Part shown: positions 45,899 through 54,460 of the stretch, piece by piece
How positions within the stretch are numbered: position 1 is the stretch's first letter
Layout: the number at the start of each line of letters is the position of its first letter
Program-made: the position numbers and the translations under genes
Source: a virus
IMG/VR virus record: IMGVR_UViG_3300032288_004815
Coordinates: 1 to 64,000 of that record
Reading direction: 5' to 3' (one strand)
DNA: 64,000 bases
The notes under the pieces: model-generated
Told to the model about the DNA's origin: nothing
What the model saw: the letters and a program-made list of their open reading frames with translations, nothing else
Database searches by the model: none

Positions 45899-47801
45899 GT
45901 TTGCACACGAATTATACGAACAAAACAAACCCCGTGTTATTGTAACTTATCCAGGCCGTTTTCAGCCTTTTCATCAAGGACACGCGGAAGTTTTTGCACA
46001 GTTACAAAAGAAATTTGGTGCAGACAATGTTTTTATTGTCACTAGCAATGATACCAGCAGTGCTAAAAGTCCTTTTAATTTTGCTGACAAGTATCAATTG
46101 ATCACAGCAGCAGGTATCGCTGGAAATCACATTGTTGAAGCTAACAAAATGTATGTGTTACCTGATGGCATTGATCCAGCAAACACTGTGTTTATCGCTG
46201 CTGTAGGCGGGCCGGATGCTGATAGACTGCGCCCAGACAGTGTAACCAAAAGAGATCAAAAGGACGAACAAGGTAATATAATTAAACCTGCAGGAAGTCC
46301 CGGTTATTACAAAACTTGGGGTATTGATCCAAAACCTGTAACAGCAGACAAGCACGGTTATGTTATTGTTATTCCCGAAGTTCGAAAATCAATAACAATA
46401 AAAGGCAAAGAATATGATGTAAGTCATGGCACCGAATGCCGTAATTTATGGAACGCAATTAGAAATGATCAAAAATCAAGACAAGAATTTTTAGGTCAAA
46501 TGTATCGAAGACCTAGCGCAGAAATTGCAGCTATTTACGATAAAATTCCACAGAGCGCCACTGAAGATATTGTAGGTGTAAGTTCAGACACCAGCAGTCC
46601 TATTCCAGGCAGATTAGAAGAAATGGGTGGAGTTGGTGTTATTGCTAGCAAACGACAGGCAAAAGATCCAAGATATAGTAACAGTCTTACAAAAGATGTT
46701 AGACCAGGTGCAATAGAAAAAAATCTCAAAGCTTTTAGATTAGCTGAAGACGAAGACAGCAATAAGCTTGCATTGGCTGCTTTAGACTTTTACAAGAACC
46801 AAGTAGGCAATATTCAAGCTCAGCCCGTTGACAACTATACTAATCAAGCTAAACAATTACTTGCTCGTGCAGATTCAGACATTAAGCCTAAAGTATTAGA
46901 CATTCTTAAAAAAGGACAAAAGAATCCTTATCTGCAAGGTGGCATTATTACCACTGTGGGTGCATTATTAGCCGGTGGCTTACTGGCCAGTGCCCAGCAA
47001 ATGAATTTAAATCCTACACAAACTAACATGTTGTTACAGGCTGTGTTAAACACAGTTATTCCAACAATGGTCAGTCGTGTCAATGGAAAAAGTTGGATAG
47101 ATACTATTAAATATACTTTGGCCAGTGCTGGCATCGGGACTGGCATTGCAGCAGTAACGGAACAACAACCCACACTGACTGGCAAATTGCCTATGGTTAC
47201 ACCACCTGGCCTAAAAAGTCCTCAACAACAGGCAGCAGCACAGTTAGGCCATGGCGAAGAAGAACTTGAAGAAAAATGGACAAAAAAATATAAACAAGCC
47301 ATCAACTGCAATAATCCCAAAGGTTTCAGCCAGCGAGCTCACTGTGCTGGTCGTCGTGCAAGACAAGCAGGTCATAGTACAAAAAGTAAATCTGTAAGTG
47401 AAGATCAAAATAACAGCATCAGTAAAGAAGAAATTATACAAATGCTGTCAGACTTTTTGCCAATGGCCGCAGAACAACTGAACCTTAAAAAATTACCGCA
47501 AATCATAATTCAAAAACATGTTGAAACACATGACGGTCAAGCAACTTTCGGTCGTTTTGTCAATGATGAAGTTAAAATATATATAAGCATAGCAGACAGG
47601 CACCCTGTAGACATACTGCGTACATTAGCTCATGAACTAGTACATTTTAAACAATTTATAGATGGAAAAATGTATCAGGGTGCAGGTGAAACTGGTACTC
47701 CTATTGAAAATCAAGCCAATGCAGTTGCTGGCATAATCATGCGTAACTTTAACAAAAAGTATCCAGATGCAGTAAAAAGTAAACCCTTGGAGTTGCAATG
47801 A
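45897..47801 (+). CDS. Fusion: HxGH nucleotidyltransferase plus HExxH-like metallopeptidase
   Basis: 634 residues. Residues 12-160: PGRFQPFHQGH (HxGH at 26-29) opens a cytidylyl/adenylyltransferase domain. Residues 270-420 are helical with hydrophobic stretches (GGIITTVGALLAGGLLASAQ). A basic linker with NPKGFSQRAHCAGRRARQAG, a recurrent module in phage virion proteins, precedes the C-terminal domain. There LAHELVHFKQ (HELVH at 579-583) and ETGTPIENQANAVAG give a gluzincin/minigluzincin-like zinc site. Late expression and VSED/LAED sites suggest a virion or head-internal protein cut by the prohead protease; inference. Confidence 0.75.
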   Translation: MFAHELYEQNKPRVIVTYPGRFQPFHQGHAEVFAQLQKKFGADNVFIVTSNDTSSAKSPFNFADKYQLITAAGIAGNHIVEANKMYVLPDGIDPANTVFIAAVGGPDADRLRPDSVTKRDQKDEQGNIIKPAGSPGYYKTWGIDPKPVTADKHGYVIVIPEVRKSITIKGKEYDVSHGTECRNLWNAIRNDQKSRQEFLGQMYRRPSAEIAAIYDKIPQSATEDIVGVSSDTSSPIPGRLEEMGGVGVIASKRQAKDPRYSNSLTKDVRPGAIEKNLKAFRLAEDEDSNKLALAALDFYKNQVGNIQAQPVDNYTNQAKQLLARADSDIKPKVLDILKKGQKNPYLQGGIITTVGALLAGGLLASAQQMNLNPTQTNMLLQAVLNTVIPTMVSRVNGKSWIDTIKYTLASAGIGTGIAAVTEQQPTLTGKLPMVTPPGLKSPQQQAAAQLGHGEEELEEKWTKKYKQAINCNNPKGFSQRAHCAGRRARQAGHSTKSKSVSEDQNNSISKEEIIQMLSDFLPMAAEQLNLKKLPQIIIQKHVETHDGQATFGRFVNDEVKIYISIADRHPVDILRTLAHELVHFKQFIDGKMYQGAGETGTPIENQANAVAGIIMRNFNKKYPDAVKSKPLELQ

Positions 47802-48898
47802 GAGCTCGTGAATTTGTTAGAGTCCAGCCGCAAGGCACTTTGACTATATTTGATATAGACGATACACTGATGCATACCACTGCCAAGATTCGTGTAGTGC
47901 GTGATGGCAAAACTGTTAAAGAATTAACTAATCAGCAATTTAACAATTATCGACTCCAACCTGGTGAAGAATTTGATTTCGGTGAATTTAGAGACGCAGA
48001 AAAATTTGCTCAAGAAAGCACACCAATTAAACCAATGATTCGCGAACTCAAAGCTATACTAGCTTATACTCGTGGCCGTGTTATCATGTTGACTGCTAGG
48101 GCTGATTTTGATGATCGCGACACTTTTATTGACACTTTCCAACGATTAGGCATTGACATGAGTCGTGTGCATGTTCATCGTGCAGGCAATTTGCCTGGTA
48201 ATGAAAATCCTGCTTATAAAAAGGCAGTTTGGGTTCGTAGATACTTGGACACTGGCAAATATCGTCAGGTAAGTTTGTATGACGACAGCATGACCAATCT
48301 TCGTGTGTTTAAAGAACTGGCTGCAGAATATCCCCAAGTAACTTTTAATGCTTACTATATTGGGCCCAAAGGTGCTGCCACTGAAGTTGAAGAAGATTAT
48401 CATCCAAATGATACGCCTCCGGGTCCAGAATTTAAACCTACCATGCCCAAAGGAACAGTGAGAGTTGATGTGTCGGATGTGTATGACTGGTACAAACTAG
48501 GGCAGCATATCAGCAATTTAAAGGGACTAGGTCGCCATGACTTTGGACAAGGGCCGCCAAGCACTATTTTTTCTTTTGGCAGTGAAGATGAAGAACATGA
48601 GTATATCAAAGACCTTGAAAAAACAGGACTCACTACCACAGACATAGATCCAGTTGACCCCAATCAACCAAAAGGCATGAAGCGTCAAAAAACTGATCCC
48701 ACATACAATGTGGGCGAAAACTTTGCTGACGGCCGCAACCCTGGACGCAAAGGACTAAGCCAGCGTGTGGGAATTCCCAAAGGTGCTTCCATAGCACAAC
48801 TTGAAAAACTTAAGAACGCTGAAGGCGAACGAGGTCGTATGGCTCGCTGGCAATTGAACATGCGTCGAGGTAAAAATCGTGCAGGATCTAAGAATTGA
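47798..48898 (+). CDS. HAD-family phosphatase with basic C-terminal module
   Basis: 366 residues. TLTIFDIDDTLMHTTAK is HAD motif I (DxDDT), VIMLTARADFDDRDTFI motif II, and VSLYDDSMTNL motif IV, as in the phosphatase half of polynucleotide kinase. The C-terminal 70 residues carry NPGRKGLSQRVGIPKGASIA and MARWQLNMRRGKNRAG, a basic module seen in other phage proteins and perhaps DNA-binding. ATGA overlap with the gene before. Substrate unknown. Confidence 0.75.
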   Translation: MRAREFVRVQPQGTLTIFDIDDTLMHTTAKIRVVRDGKTVKELTNQQFNNYRLQPGEEFDFGEFRDAEKFAQESTPIKPMIRELKAILAYTRGRVIMLTARADFDDRDTFIDTFQRLGIDMSRVHVHRAGNLPGNENPAYKKAVWVRRYLDTGKYRQVSLYDDSMTNLRVFKELAAEYPQVTFNAYYIGPKGAATEVEEDYHPNDTPPGPEFKPTMPKGTVRVDVSDVYDWYKLGQHISNLKGLGRHDFGQGPPSTIFSFGSEDEEHEYIKDLEKTGLTTTDIDPVDPNQPKGMKRQKTDPTYNVGENFADGRNPGRKGLSQRVGIPKGASIAQLEKLKNAEGERGRMARWQLNMRRGKNRAGSKN

Positions 48899-49157
48899 AG
48901 TTGATGTCTATTGCAACTGGCAAACTGAGCCACAGGCCTATAGACTATACATAGACAACGATTTATACACTGAACGCACTTATATTTGGCGCAACCCTCA
49001 TCAGTGGGTGCGTGAAATACTGATAGCAGAACTGACCCCAGGTTCACACTCTATTACTTTGCAGCCTGTAAACAATCAATTCAATGGATTTACACTGGTA
49101 AACTTTGCTGTTGACAACAAGTTTCAAATGTTAGAAAATGGCAAGTTTACAATTTAA
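48879..49157 (+). CDS. Small carbohydrate-binding-like beta protein
   Basis: 92 residues from GTG 48879. LRIEVDVYCNWQTEPQAYRL and LYTERTYIWRN, then GSHSITLQPV, form a jelly-roll-like strand pattern like that at 45423. Overlaps the previous gene by 20 bases. Probably a virion accessory; unsure. Confidence 0.52.
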   Translation: MQDLRIEVDVYCNWQTEPQAYRLYIDNDLYTERTYIWRNPHQWVREILIAELTPGSHSITLQPVNNQFNGFTLVNFAVDNKFQMLENGKFTI

Positions 49158-49158
49158 A

Positions 49159-49165
49159 CTAAATA
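49159..49165 (+). promoter_or_regulatory. Late promoter motif
   Basis: CTAAATA 22 bases before the ATG at 49187. Distance matches the other late motifs; no strong hairpin seen. Confidence 0.45.
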
Positions 49166-49186
49166 TACAATATCTGGGATAAAAAT

Positions 49187-50077
49187 ATGAAAAGTTCACA
49201 ATTTTTAGGCGAAAATTTTGTTGAAGACGCACATTCAGTTCATCAAGATCACGAAGTACAAATGGCTCGTGAAGAATTATATCACTCAGCAGAATACGCA
49301 TTAAGATTACACAAGTTATTACGCAATGTTGATGAACAACAAGGTTTAGAAGGGTGGGTCAGCAGTAAAATTACATTGGCCAGCGACTATCTGAAAACTG
49401 TGTTGGAATACATGGAATACGAACTAATGACTGCGGCTAATCAGCAAACTATGTTACCTATAGCCGAAAATATGCAGCAAGGTGTGGCGGAAGGCTCCGA
49501 ACAAGATGATCGTTATAAAGGTATAACACCTGGAAATGGCAGGAGTGCCGCAAGAAATGCTCATAGATTAGGAAAAACTTATAATAATCCGCACAACCCT
49601 AAGTACCATAAAGCAGCACATGCGGAATGGGAAAAAGAGTATAACAACGAAATAGCACGCCTAAAGAAGAAAAGTGTGGCGGAAGACATGTCTCGAAGAG
49701 TAGCAATTGGACCCGATGGTCAAGTGACAGGAGGTTATCAACCAAGCACTTCTGGTGAACCTGTAGCAACTCAACCAAAAAGTCCTGAAGAAATTGAATT
49801 TGATAAAAAACAAGCAGACTGGCAAAAGCAAAAACAAGAAAATTTATATCAACAAAAATTAAACAATTACATGCGTGGTGATAATAGAGGCGCAGGCTTT
49901 GGTTTTCAACCGAGACCAGAAGATATAGAAAAAGCCAATGCAGCGAGATCAAAATTAGGGATAAACGAAATGTCTGCTGGCAGTGTTGCAACTGTAGTTA
50001 ATCCAACGCCCAAAAACAAAGCAAAAACAGGCACACTGTTTGGTGGTACTTATAAACAACCTAAGGCTAAAAAGTAA
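49187..50077 (+). CDS. Modular virion-associated protein with VAE cleavage-like sites
   Basis: 296 residues. Residues 1-95 are a helical domain (MAREELYHSAEYALRLHKLL). QGVAEG ends it (Glu102). A basic module with NPHNPKYHKAAHAEWEKEYN then reaches SVAED (Glu166), and a Gln/Lys-rich part follows. The VAE|G or VAE|D pattern is like the [IL]xE sites cut by T4 prohead protease gp21, so this may be a packaged polyprotein. Same motif recurs in the gene at 54461. Function otherwise unknown. Confidence 0.62.
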   Translation: MKSSQFLGENFVEDAHSVHQDHEVQMAREELYHSAEYALRLHKLLRNVDEQQGLEGWVSSKITLASDYLKTVLEYMEYELMTAANQQTMLPIAENMQQGVAEGSEQDDRYKGITPGNGRSAARNAHRLGKTYNNPHNPKYHKAAHAEWEKEYNNEIARLKKKSVAEDMSRRVAIGPDGQVTGGYQPSTSGEPVATQPKSPEEIEFDKKQADWQKQKQENLYQQKLNNYMRGDNRGAGFGFQPRPEDIEKANAARSKLGINEMSAGSVATVVNPTPKNKAKTGTLFGGTYKQPKAKK

Positions 50078-53000
50078 TGCAGGATAAAAATAATCAAGAT
50101 TTTAAAAAAAAATCTTTTAGTGATTATTTTAAAACTTTAGAATCCAGTCACGAGTTTACAAATGAGCAGGCAAGACCGAAGCCCAGCACAGTAGATCAAC
50201 CTAGACCGGGCACTGCACCAACTAGACCTTCACAACCAATACAGGGTCCAAGTCAAGTAAGACCTCCAGGAACAACAGCAGCACCTTCTACGGCTGTAGT
50301 TAGACCTGTACCTACTGCAACCGCACCTGCTCCAGCCGCTGCCCCAGCTGCCGCTGCACCAGCTGGTCAATCTACTAGCACTTTAGGTAGAATTGCTCAG
50401 TCTGTGGCACCTTATGTGGCCAGAGCTGGCGCAGCAATAACCGGTGCATTAACACCAGGTAATGTGGGTCAGCAATACGATTTTCCTCAACAGGGTCCAC
50501 TGCGAGGGTCTGAACTTAATCCGTTAACTAATAAACCGTGGACTAAACAAGAGTTAGACTTATACAAAGCTGATCCCACAAAGTTCCTAAGACCACCTCA
50601 GCAACAACCATCAGCTGATGTCAGAAGACCAGAGCTAGACGATCCATTAAGAAGACAGCCTGCAACTAGACCAGCTGCGCCACAATCTGTGCCTACTTCC
50701 AGTGCAGAAATTAAAGCATTGCAAGATAGATTAAGACAAGCAGGTGCAAATATTAGAACAGATGGAATAATGGGCCCACAAACACGACTGGCCATGCAAC
50801 AGTTTCCGCAAGCTGTTCAACCAGCAGTATCTCAACCTGCTGGATCAGCTACTAGTGCAAGAAGACCAGAACTAGATGATCCATTAAGAAGGCAACCAGT
50901 TAGGCAACCTGTAATTGAGCCAGAACAAAGAGCAGATGTCAGAAGACCAGAACTAGATGATCCATTAAGAAGGCAACCAGTTGCTGTACAAAGTCCAACA
51001 ACCGCAGTTTCTCAAGTAACAGTACCGTCAGACGGTATAGTCCCAACAGGATTACCTATGCCTAGGCCGCCTATAGTGAGACCAGGGCCGTTAACTCCAC
51101 AACCTCCGCCAGGCACACCTGTACCTCCTATTAAGCCTGTCCCTGGCACACCAATACCGCCAAGGCCCGTAGAACAACCAGTACCAGAGCCAAGACCACC
51201 AATAACACCTGTGCCTGGAACACCAATTCCCCCAAGACCGCAACCCGCTCCAGCACCCGCTCCAGCACCAGGTCCTGCACCAGCACCAAGGCCACCAATT
51301 CCTTTACCTGAGCCGGTTACACCTCCAGGACCTCCTACTAGGCCGCAACCAGCGCCGGCTCCTGCTCCAGCACCAAGACCAGAACCAGTAAAACCAACAG
51401 AACCGGTGCCAGCGGCGCCCAGTCCACCATCTGAGTCACCGCCACAAGCTCCTCCTGTGGCGCCACCTAGACCTCTTAGAGTTCCAACAGAAAGACCTGC
51501 AGAACAACCTGCTCCAGCACCTGCTCCGGCTCCAGCACCTGCAGGACCTAAACCACAACCTATGCCAACAGGAGAAACGCCTGCACCTGCTGCTCCTCCT
51601 GTGCCCCCTGCTCCACCAGCTCCACCACTTCCCCCTGAGCCAGGTCCTGTCCCTCCTATTAAGCCTGTACCTCCACCAGAACCAGGCCCGCCTCCTGCCA
51701 CACAACAACCGCCAGCATCTGCGCCCCCAGTTAGACCAGTGCCTGTACCTGTTACACCCGGTGAACCTGAACAGCGCAGAAATTTAGATTTTTGGCGCTG
51801 GGGCGGGCAAAAATCAGGGCCTCCAGGTGCTTATAGGTCTGACAAAGAAATGGGCTATAGAGAAAGTTTTGAACACATGACCGACATGCAGAAAAGCATT
51901 TACATAGTTGAATCTATGTCAAAAGCTGAACAAAAATCAACAGGACCAAAGTTTCCAGGTTATTGGAAAGGCACAGATCCTGCCAGTATGAGTCGCAATA
52001 GAATGGTGGGCGGCAGCGAACAACAGCAAGAAAATATACTCAGTGATTTAGAAAGCACAATGAAAAAAACTAGGACACTGAAACAGTTAAAAGAAAAATG
52101 GCAAAAATTTAAAGAAGGCGATGTAATTTCCTTTCCAAGTAGCTCCTCCAATGATCCCAAATTTAAAAATTTAAGTATAGTTCCCACTGAGCCTGCAACT
52201 GCCGGCACTACATCACCACCGTTGGCAGAACCATCAGGTGTTCAATCAGCAACTGGCAAACCCACAACAAGTTCTACAACTGGCCAATCGACTGTAAAAC
52301 CAGAGATGTCTGTGGGAGATCGATATAGACAAAATTTAGGAGCTGTGCCTAATACACAATCAAGTGCTGCTCAATCAAGTGCTGTTCAAACTACAGGGAA
52401 ACCTAGTAATGTTGTTGAATTACCTAAAAGCACAGTATCTACTTCTACCACAACAGGAGCGGCGCCTGCTCAATCCAGTAATGTTGTGCAGATGCCTAGA
52501 TCAGCCCCGGCTGCTGCCGGCTCTTCAATTTTAAAAGGTATTGGGCAAACTGCATCAAAAGTTCTCGGGCCATTGGGAGTAGTGGGATTGGCAACAAACG
52601 CAGCGGCCGTGGCAGATTATGTGCAAAGTCCTGAAGTAGATTTAGGCCGCAGACTAGCTTCTGGTGAAGGATCGGCAGCAGAAAAACACGCTGCCTGGCT
52701 TCAAAAAAGTACAAACATAAGTCAGTACACCCCAACAGCACAGGAAGCTGCAAATTTACTGGCCAGCGGTGATAAAAGAACCATTGATATCTTTGGTGGA
52801 CAAGATAAATTAAAGCAACTGGCGGGCACAACAAAAGCTGCTGAACCCAGTGCTGGTAGTGTAGATAAGATTGTACAAAAAGCCGTTGATGTTGTAAATC
52901 CAAAACAATATCAATACAATCAATTGACTCCAGCGCAACTTGAATACATAAAAAAACGATATGCTGAAGCAGGACAAGGCGCAGGTAGTGATGCACAAAG

Positions 53001-54456
53001 AGTAATTTCAAATGCATTAGACTTTAATAACTTACCAGCAAATAACAGAGAAGCAATTTTTAAATCTTTAGAAGATCCTCGCATTAAACAAGAAATTCAA
53101 CAGTTAGAAAAATCAATGCCACAAAGACCTGGAAGCATAACTAGCACGCAGCCAGGAGCTAAACCATATGGCAACACTGTATTGGATGTAACAGATTCCA
53201 ATTCTGTGGCTGAATACAATAGAATAATTGGTGGTAGGGAGGGAGGAGCAAAAGGATATGATGCTGCATTTATAGCTCCAGGTTATAAAACTCCTGAACA
53301 ATGGTCTAAACAAACATTGGGAGTAGCAAAGAAATTATCTGACATGACATTAGATGAAGTTTTGCGATATCAAAAATTCAGAGGACCTCAGGACAATGCA
53401 GCTGGCAAATATGGTATGGTGCAAAGCACAGTGTTTGGAGAACTTAGAAACGGCAAATTTACCGGTTTAATAAATGATTTGGGAATAACTCCAGAAAATC
53501 TAAAAAGTCAAAAGTTTAGTTCTGATTTTCAAGAACGCCTCCAAGCTGCATTATTCCAAAGACAACAGGCTTCACTTCGACAAAATGGATTAGAATTAAC
53601 TCCTGCAAACCTATATGGATCACATAGTATAGGTGCTGGAGGTCATGCTCAGGTAATGCAAGCAGCAAAAACACAACCCAATACACCAGTAGTTGAAATA
53701 TTAGCTAATAATGCAGCAACAGCTAGAAATTTACAACCAGGATCTCGAGCATACAATGAATTTGTTAAGAAGCACAGCGAGTTTCTAACTAAAAGAAATC
53801 CACACCTACTTACTCCAGCAGGACAGTGGTATAATAGAATGGTGCAGATAGTTGATAATAAAACTGCGGTAAGGGAAACAAGAATGACAAACAAAAAAGA
53901 TGTGGCTGACAGATATAGTTTTGATGAGTTTGACGATTTAGTAAGAAGATTAGGTCAACGGGCTAAAGAACAAGAACGCCGATATGGTCCGGTGGATATC
54001 AAACAATTAGCACAAAGACTGCGCGACATTGCCGACAAGGATGACAAGCCTATCAAAGAACAAGACCCGGCAACTGATCCCACTCGTCAGTCAACTTCAC
54101 CAACTTTACAGGCTACTAGTGCCAACCAACAGGACACTAATCCAAATCAACAGATCACAAGCCAGACTGGCACTAGTCAAGAGCGTAAAGAAAAACAAGC
54201 ACAAGCACAAGACACTGCCACTGCTAAAACCATGGCCAGTAGTTTGACCACAGTTGTTCCTCCTGGAACTAACACAAACGCATTGGCGCAGGCCATAGTA
54301 AATACAAATGACGGTAGACCTTTAAGTGCCGACCAACAAAAAGCTATCAGTGTATTACAACCATTGGTTTTAAAAGCAGCAGAAACTCCAACAACTGCTA
54401 GCGCATTAGGTAGTGCTTTGCAAAAAGCTGGTATGTTAAGTAAACAAGGAAAATAA
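50077..54456 (+). CDS. Giant Pro-rich virion protein with peptidoglycan-binding and lysozyme-like domains
   Basis: 1459 residues. Order: short polar start, Pro/Ala-rich stretch (30-120), first PELDDPLRRQP repeat, PG-binding_1-like domain (about 207-245, IRTDGIMGPQTRLAMQQF), two more repeats, and very Pro-rich segment (about 328-565). Low-complexity Ser/Thr/Gln regions follow, then a globular end (about 1045-1260) with GGREGGAKGYDAAF (Glu1055) and AAGKYGMVQSTVFGEL, like a goose-type or soluble lytic transglycosylase. A charged tail closes it. It looks like a virion-associated wall-degrading or ejection protein. The 3' third is repeated in mirror image from 63211. Confidence 0.68.
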   Translation: MQDKNNQDFKKKSFSDYFKTLESSHEFTNEQARPKPSTVDQPRPGTAPTRPSQPIQGPSQVRPPGTTAAPSTAVVRPVPTATAPAPAAAPAAAAPAGQSTSTLGRIAQSVAPYVARAGAAITGALTPGNVGQQYDFPQQGPLRGSELNPLTNKPWTKQELDLYKADPTKFLRPPQQQPSADVRRPELDDPLRRQPATRPAAPQSVPTSSAEIKALQDRLRQAGANIRTDGIMGPQTRLAMQQFPQAVQPAVSQPAGSATSARRPELDDPLRRQPVRQPVIEPEQRADVRRPELDDPLRRQPVAVQSPTTAVSQVTVPSDGIVPTGLPMPRPPIVRPGPLTPQPPPGTPVPPIKPVPGTPIPPRPVEQPVPEPRPPITPVPGTPIPPRPQPAPAPAPAPGPAPAPRPPIPLPEPVTPPGPPTRPQPAPAPAPAPRPEPVKPTEPVPAAPSPPSESPPQAPPVAPPRPLRVPTERPAEQPAPAPAPAPAPAGPKPQPMPTGETPAPAAPPVPPAPPAPPLPPEPGPVPPIKPVPPPEPGPPPATQQPPASAPPVRPVPVPVTPGEPEQRRNLDFWRWGGQKSGPPGAYRSDKEMGYRESFEHMTDMQKSIYIVESMSKAEQKSTGPKFPGYWKGTDPASMSRNRMVGGSEQQQENILSDLESTMKKTRTLKQLKEKWQKFKEGDVISFPSSSSNDPKFKNLSIVPTEPATAGTTSPPLAEPSGVQSATGKPTTSSTTGQSTVKPEMSVGDRYRQNLGAVPNTQSSAAQSSAVQTTGKPSNVVELPKSTVSTSTTTGAAPAQSSNVVQMPRSAPAAAGSSILKGIGQTASKVLGPLGVVGLATNAAAVADYVQSPEVDLGRRLASGEGSAAEKHAAWLQKSTNISQYTPTAQEAANLLASGDKRTIDIFGGQDKLKQLAGTTKAAEPSAGSVDKIVQKAVDVVNPKQYQYNQLTPAQLEYIKKRYAEAGQGAGSDAQRVISNALDFNNLPANNREAIFKSLEDPRIKQEIQQLEKSMPQRPGSITSTQPGAKPYGNTVLDVTDSNSVAEYNRIIGGREGGAKGYDAAFIAPGYKTPEQWSKQTLGVAKKLSDMTLDEVLRYQKFRGPQDNAAGKYGMVQSTVFGELRNGKFTGLINDLGITPENLKSQKFSSDFQERLQAALFQRQQASLRQNGLELTPANLYGSHSIGAGGHAQVMQAAKTQPNTPVVEILANNAATARNLQPGSRAYNEFVKKHSEFLTKRNPHLLTPAGQWYNRMVQIVDNKTAVRETRMTNKKDVADRYSFDEFDDLVRRLGQRAKEQERRYGPVDIKQLAQRLRDIADKDDKPIKEQDPATDPTRQSTSPTLQATSANQQDTNPNQQITSQTGTSQERKEKQAQAQDTATAKTMASSLTTVVPPGTNTNALAQAIVNTNDGRPLSADQQKAISVLQPLVLKAAETPTTASALGSALQKAGMLSKQGK
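50613..50985 (+). repeat. Three copies of RRPELDDPLRRQP coding repeat
   Basis: Near-identical units at 50613-50660, 50857-50901 and 50932-50985. The second and third are nearly identical in DNA over about 40 bases, pointing to recent duplication. They flank the peptidoglycan-binding-like domain. Confidence 0.85.
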
Positions 54457-54460
54457 AATT

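Noticed and set aside
51012-51701. 229-codon Gly-rich frame on the minus strand
   Set aside because: It is the exact antisense of the Pro-rich part of the gene at 50077; CCx codons read backwards give Gly. No ribosome site or promoter.
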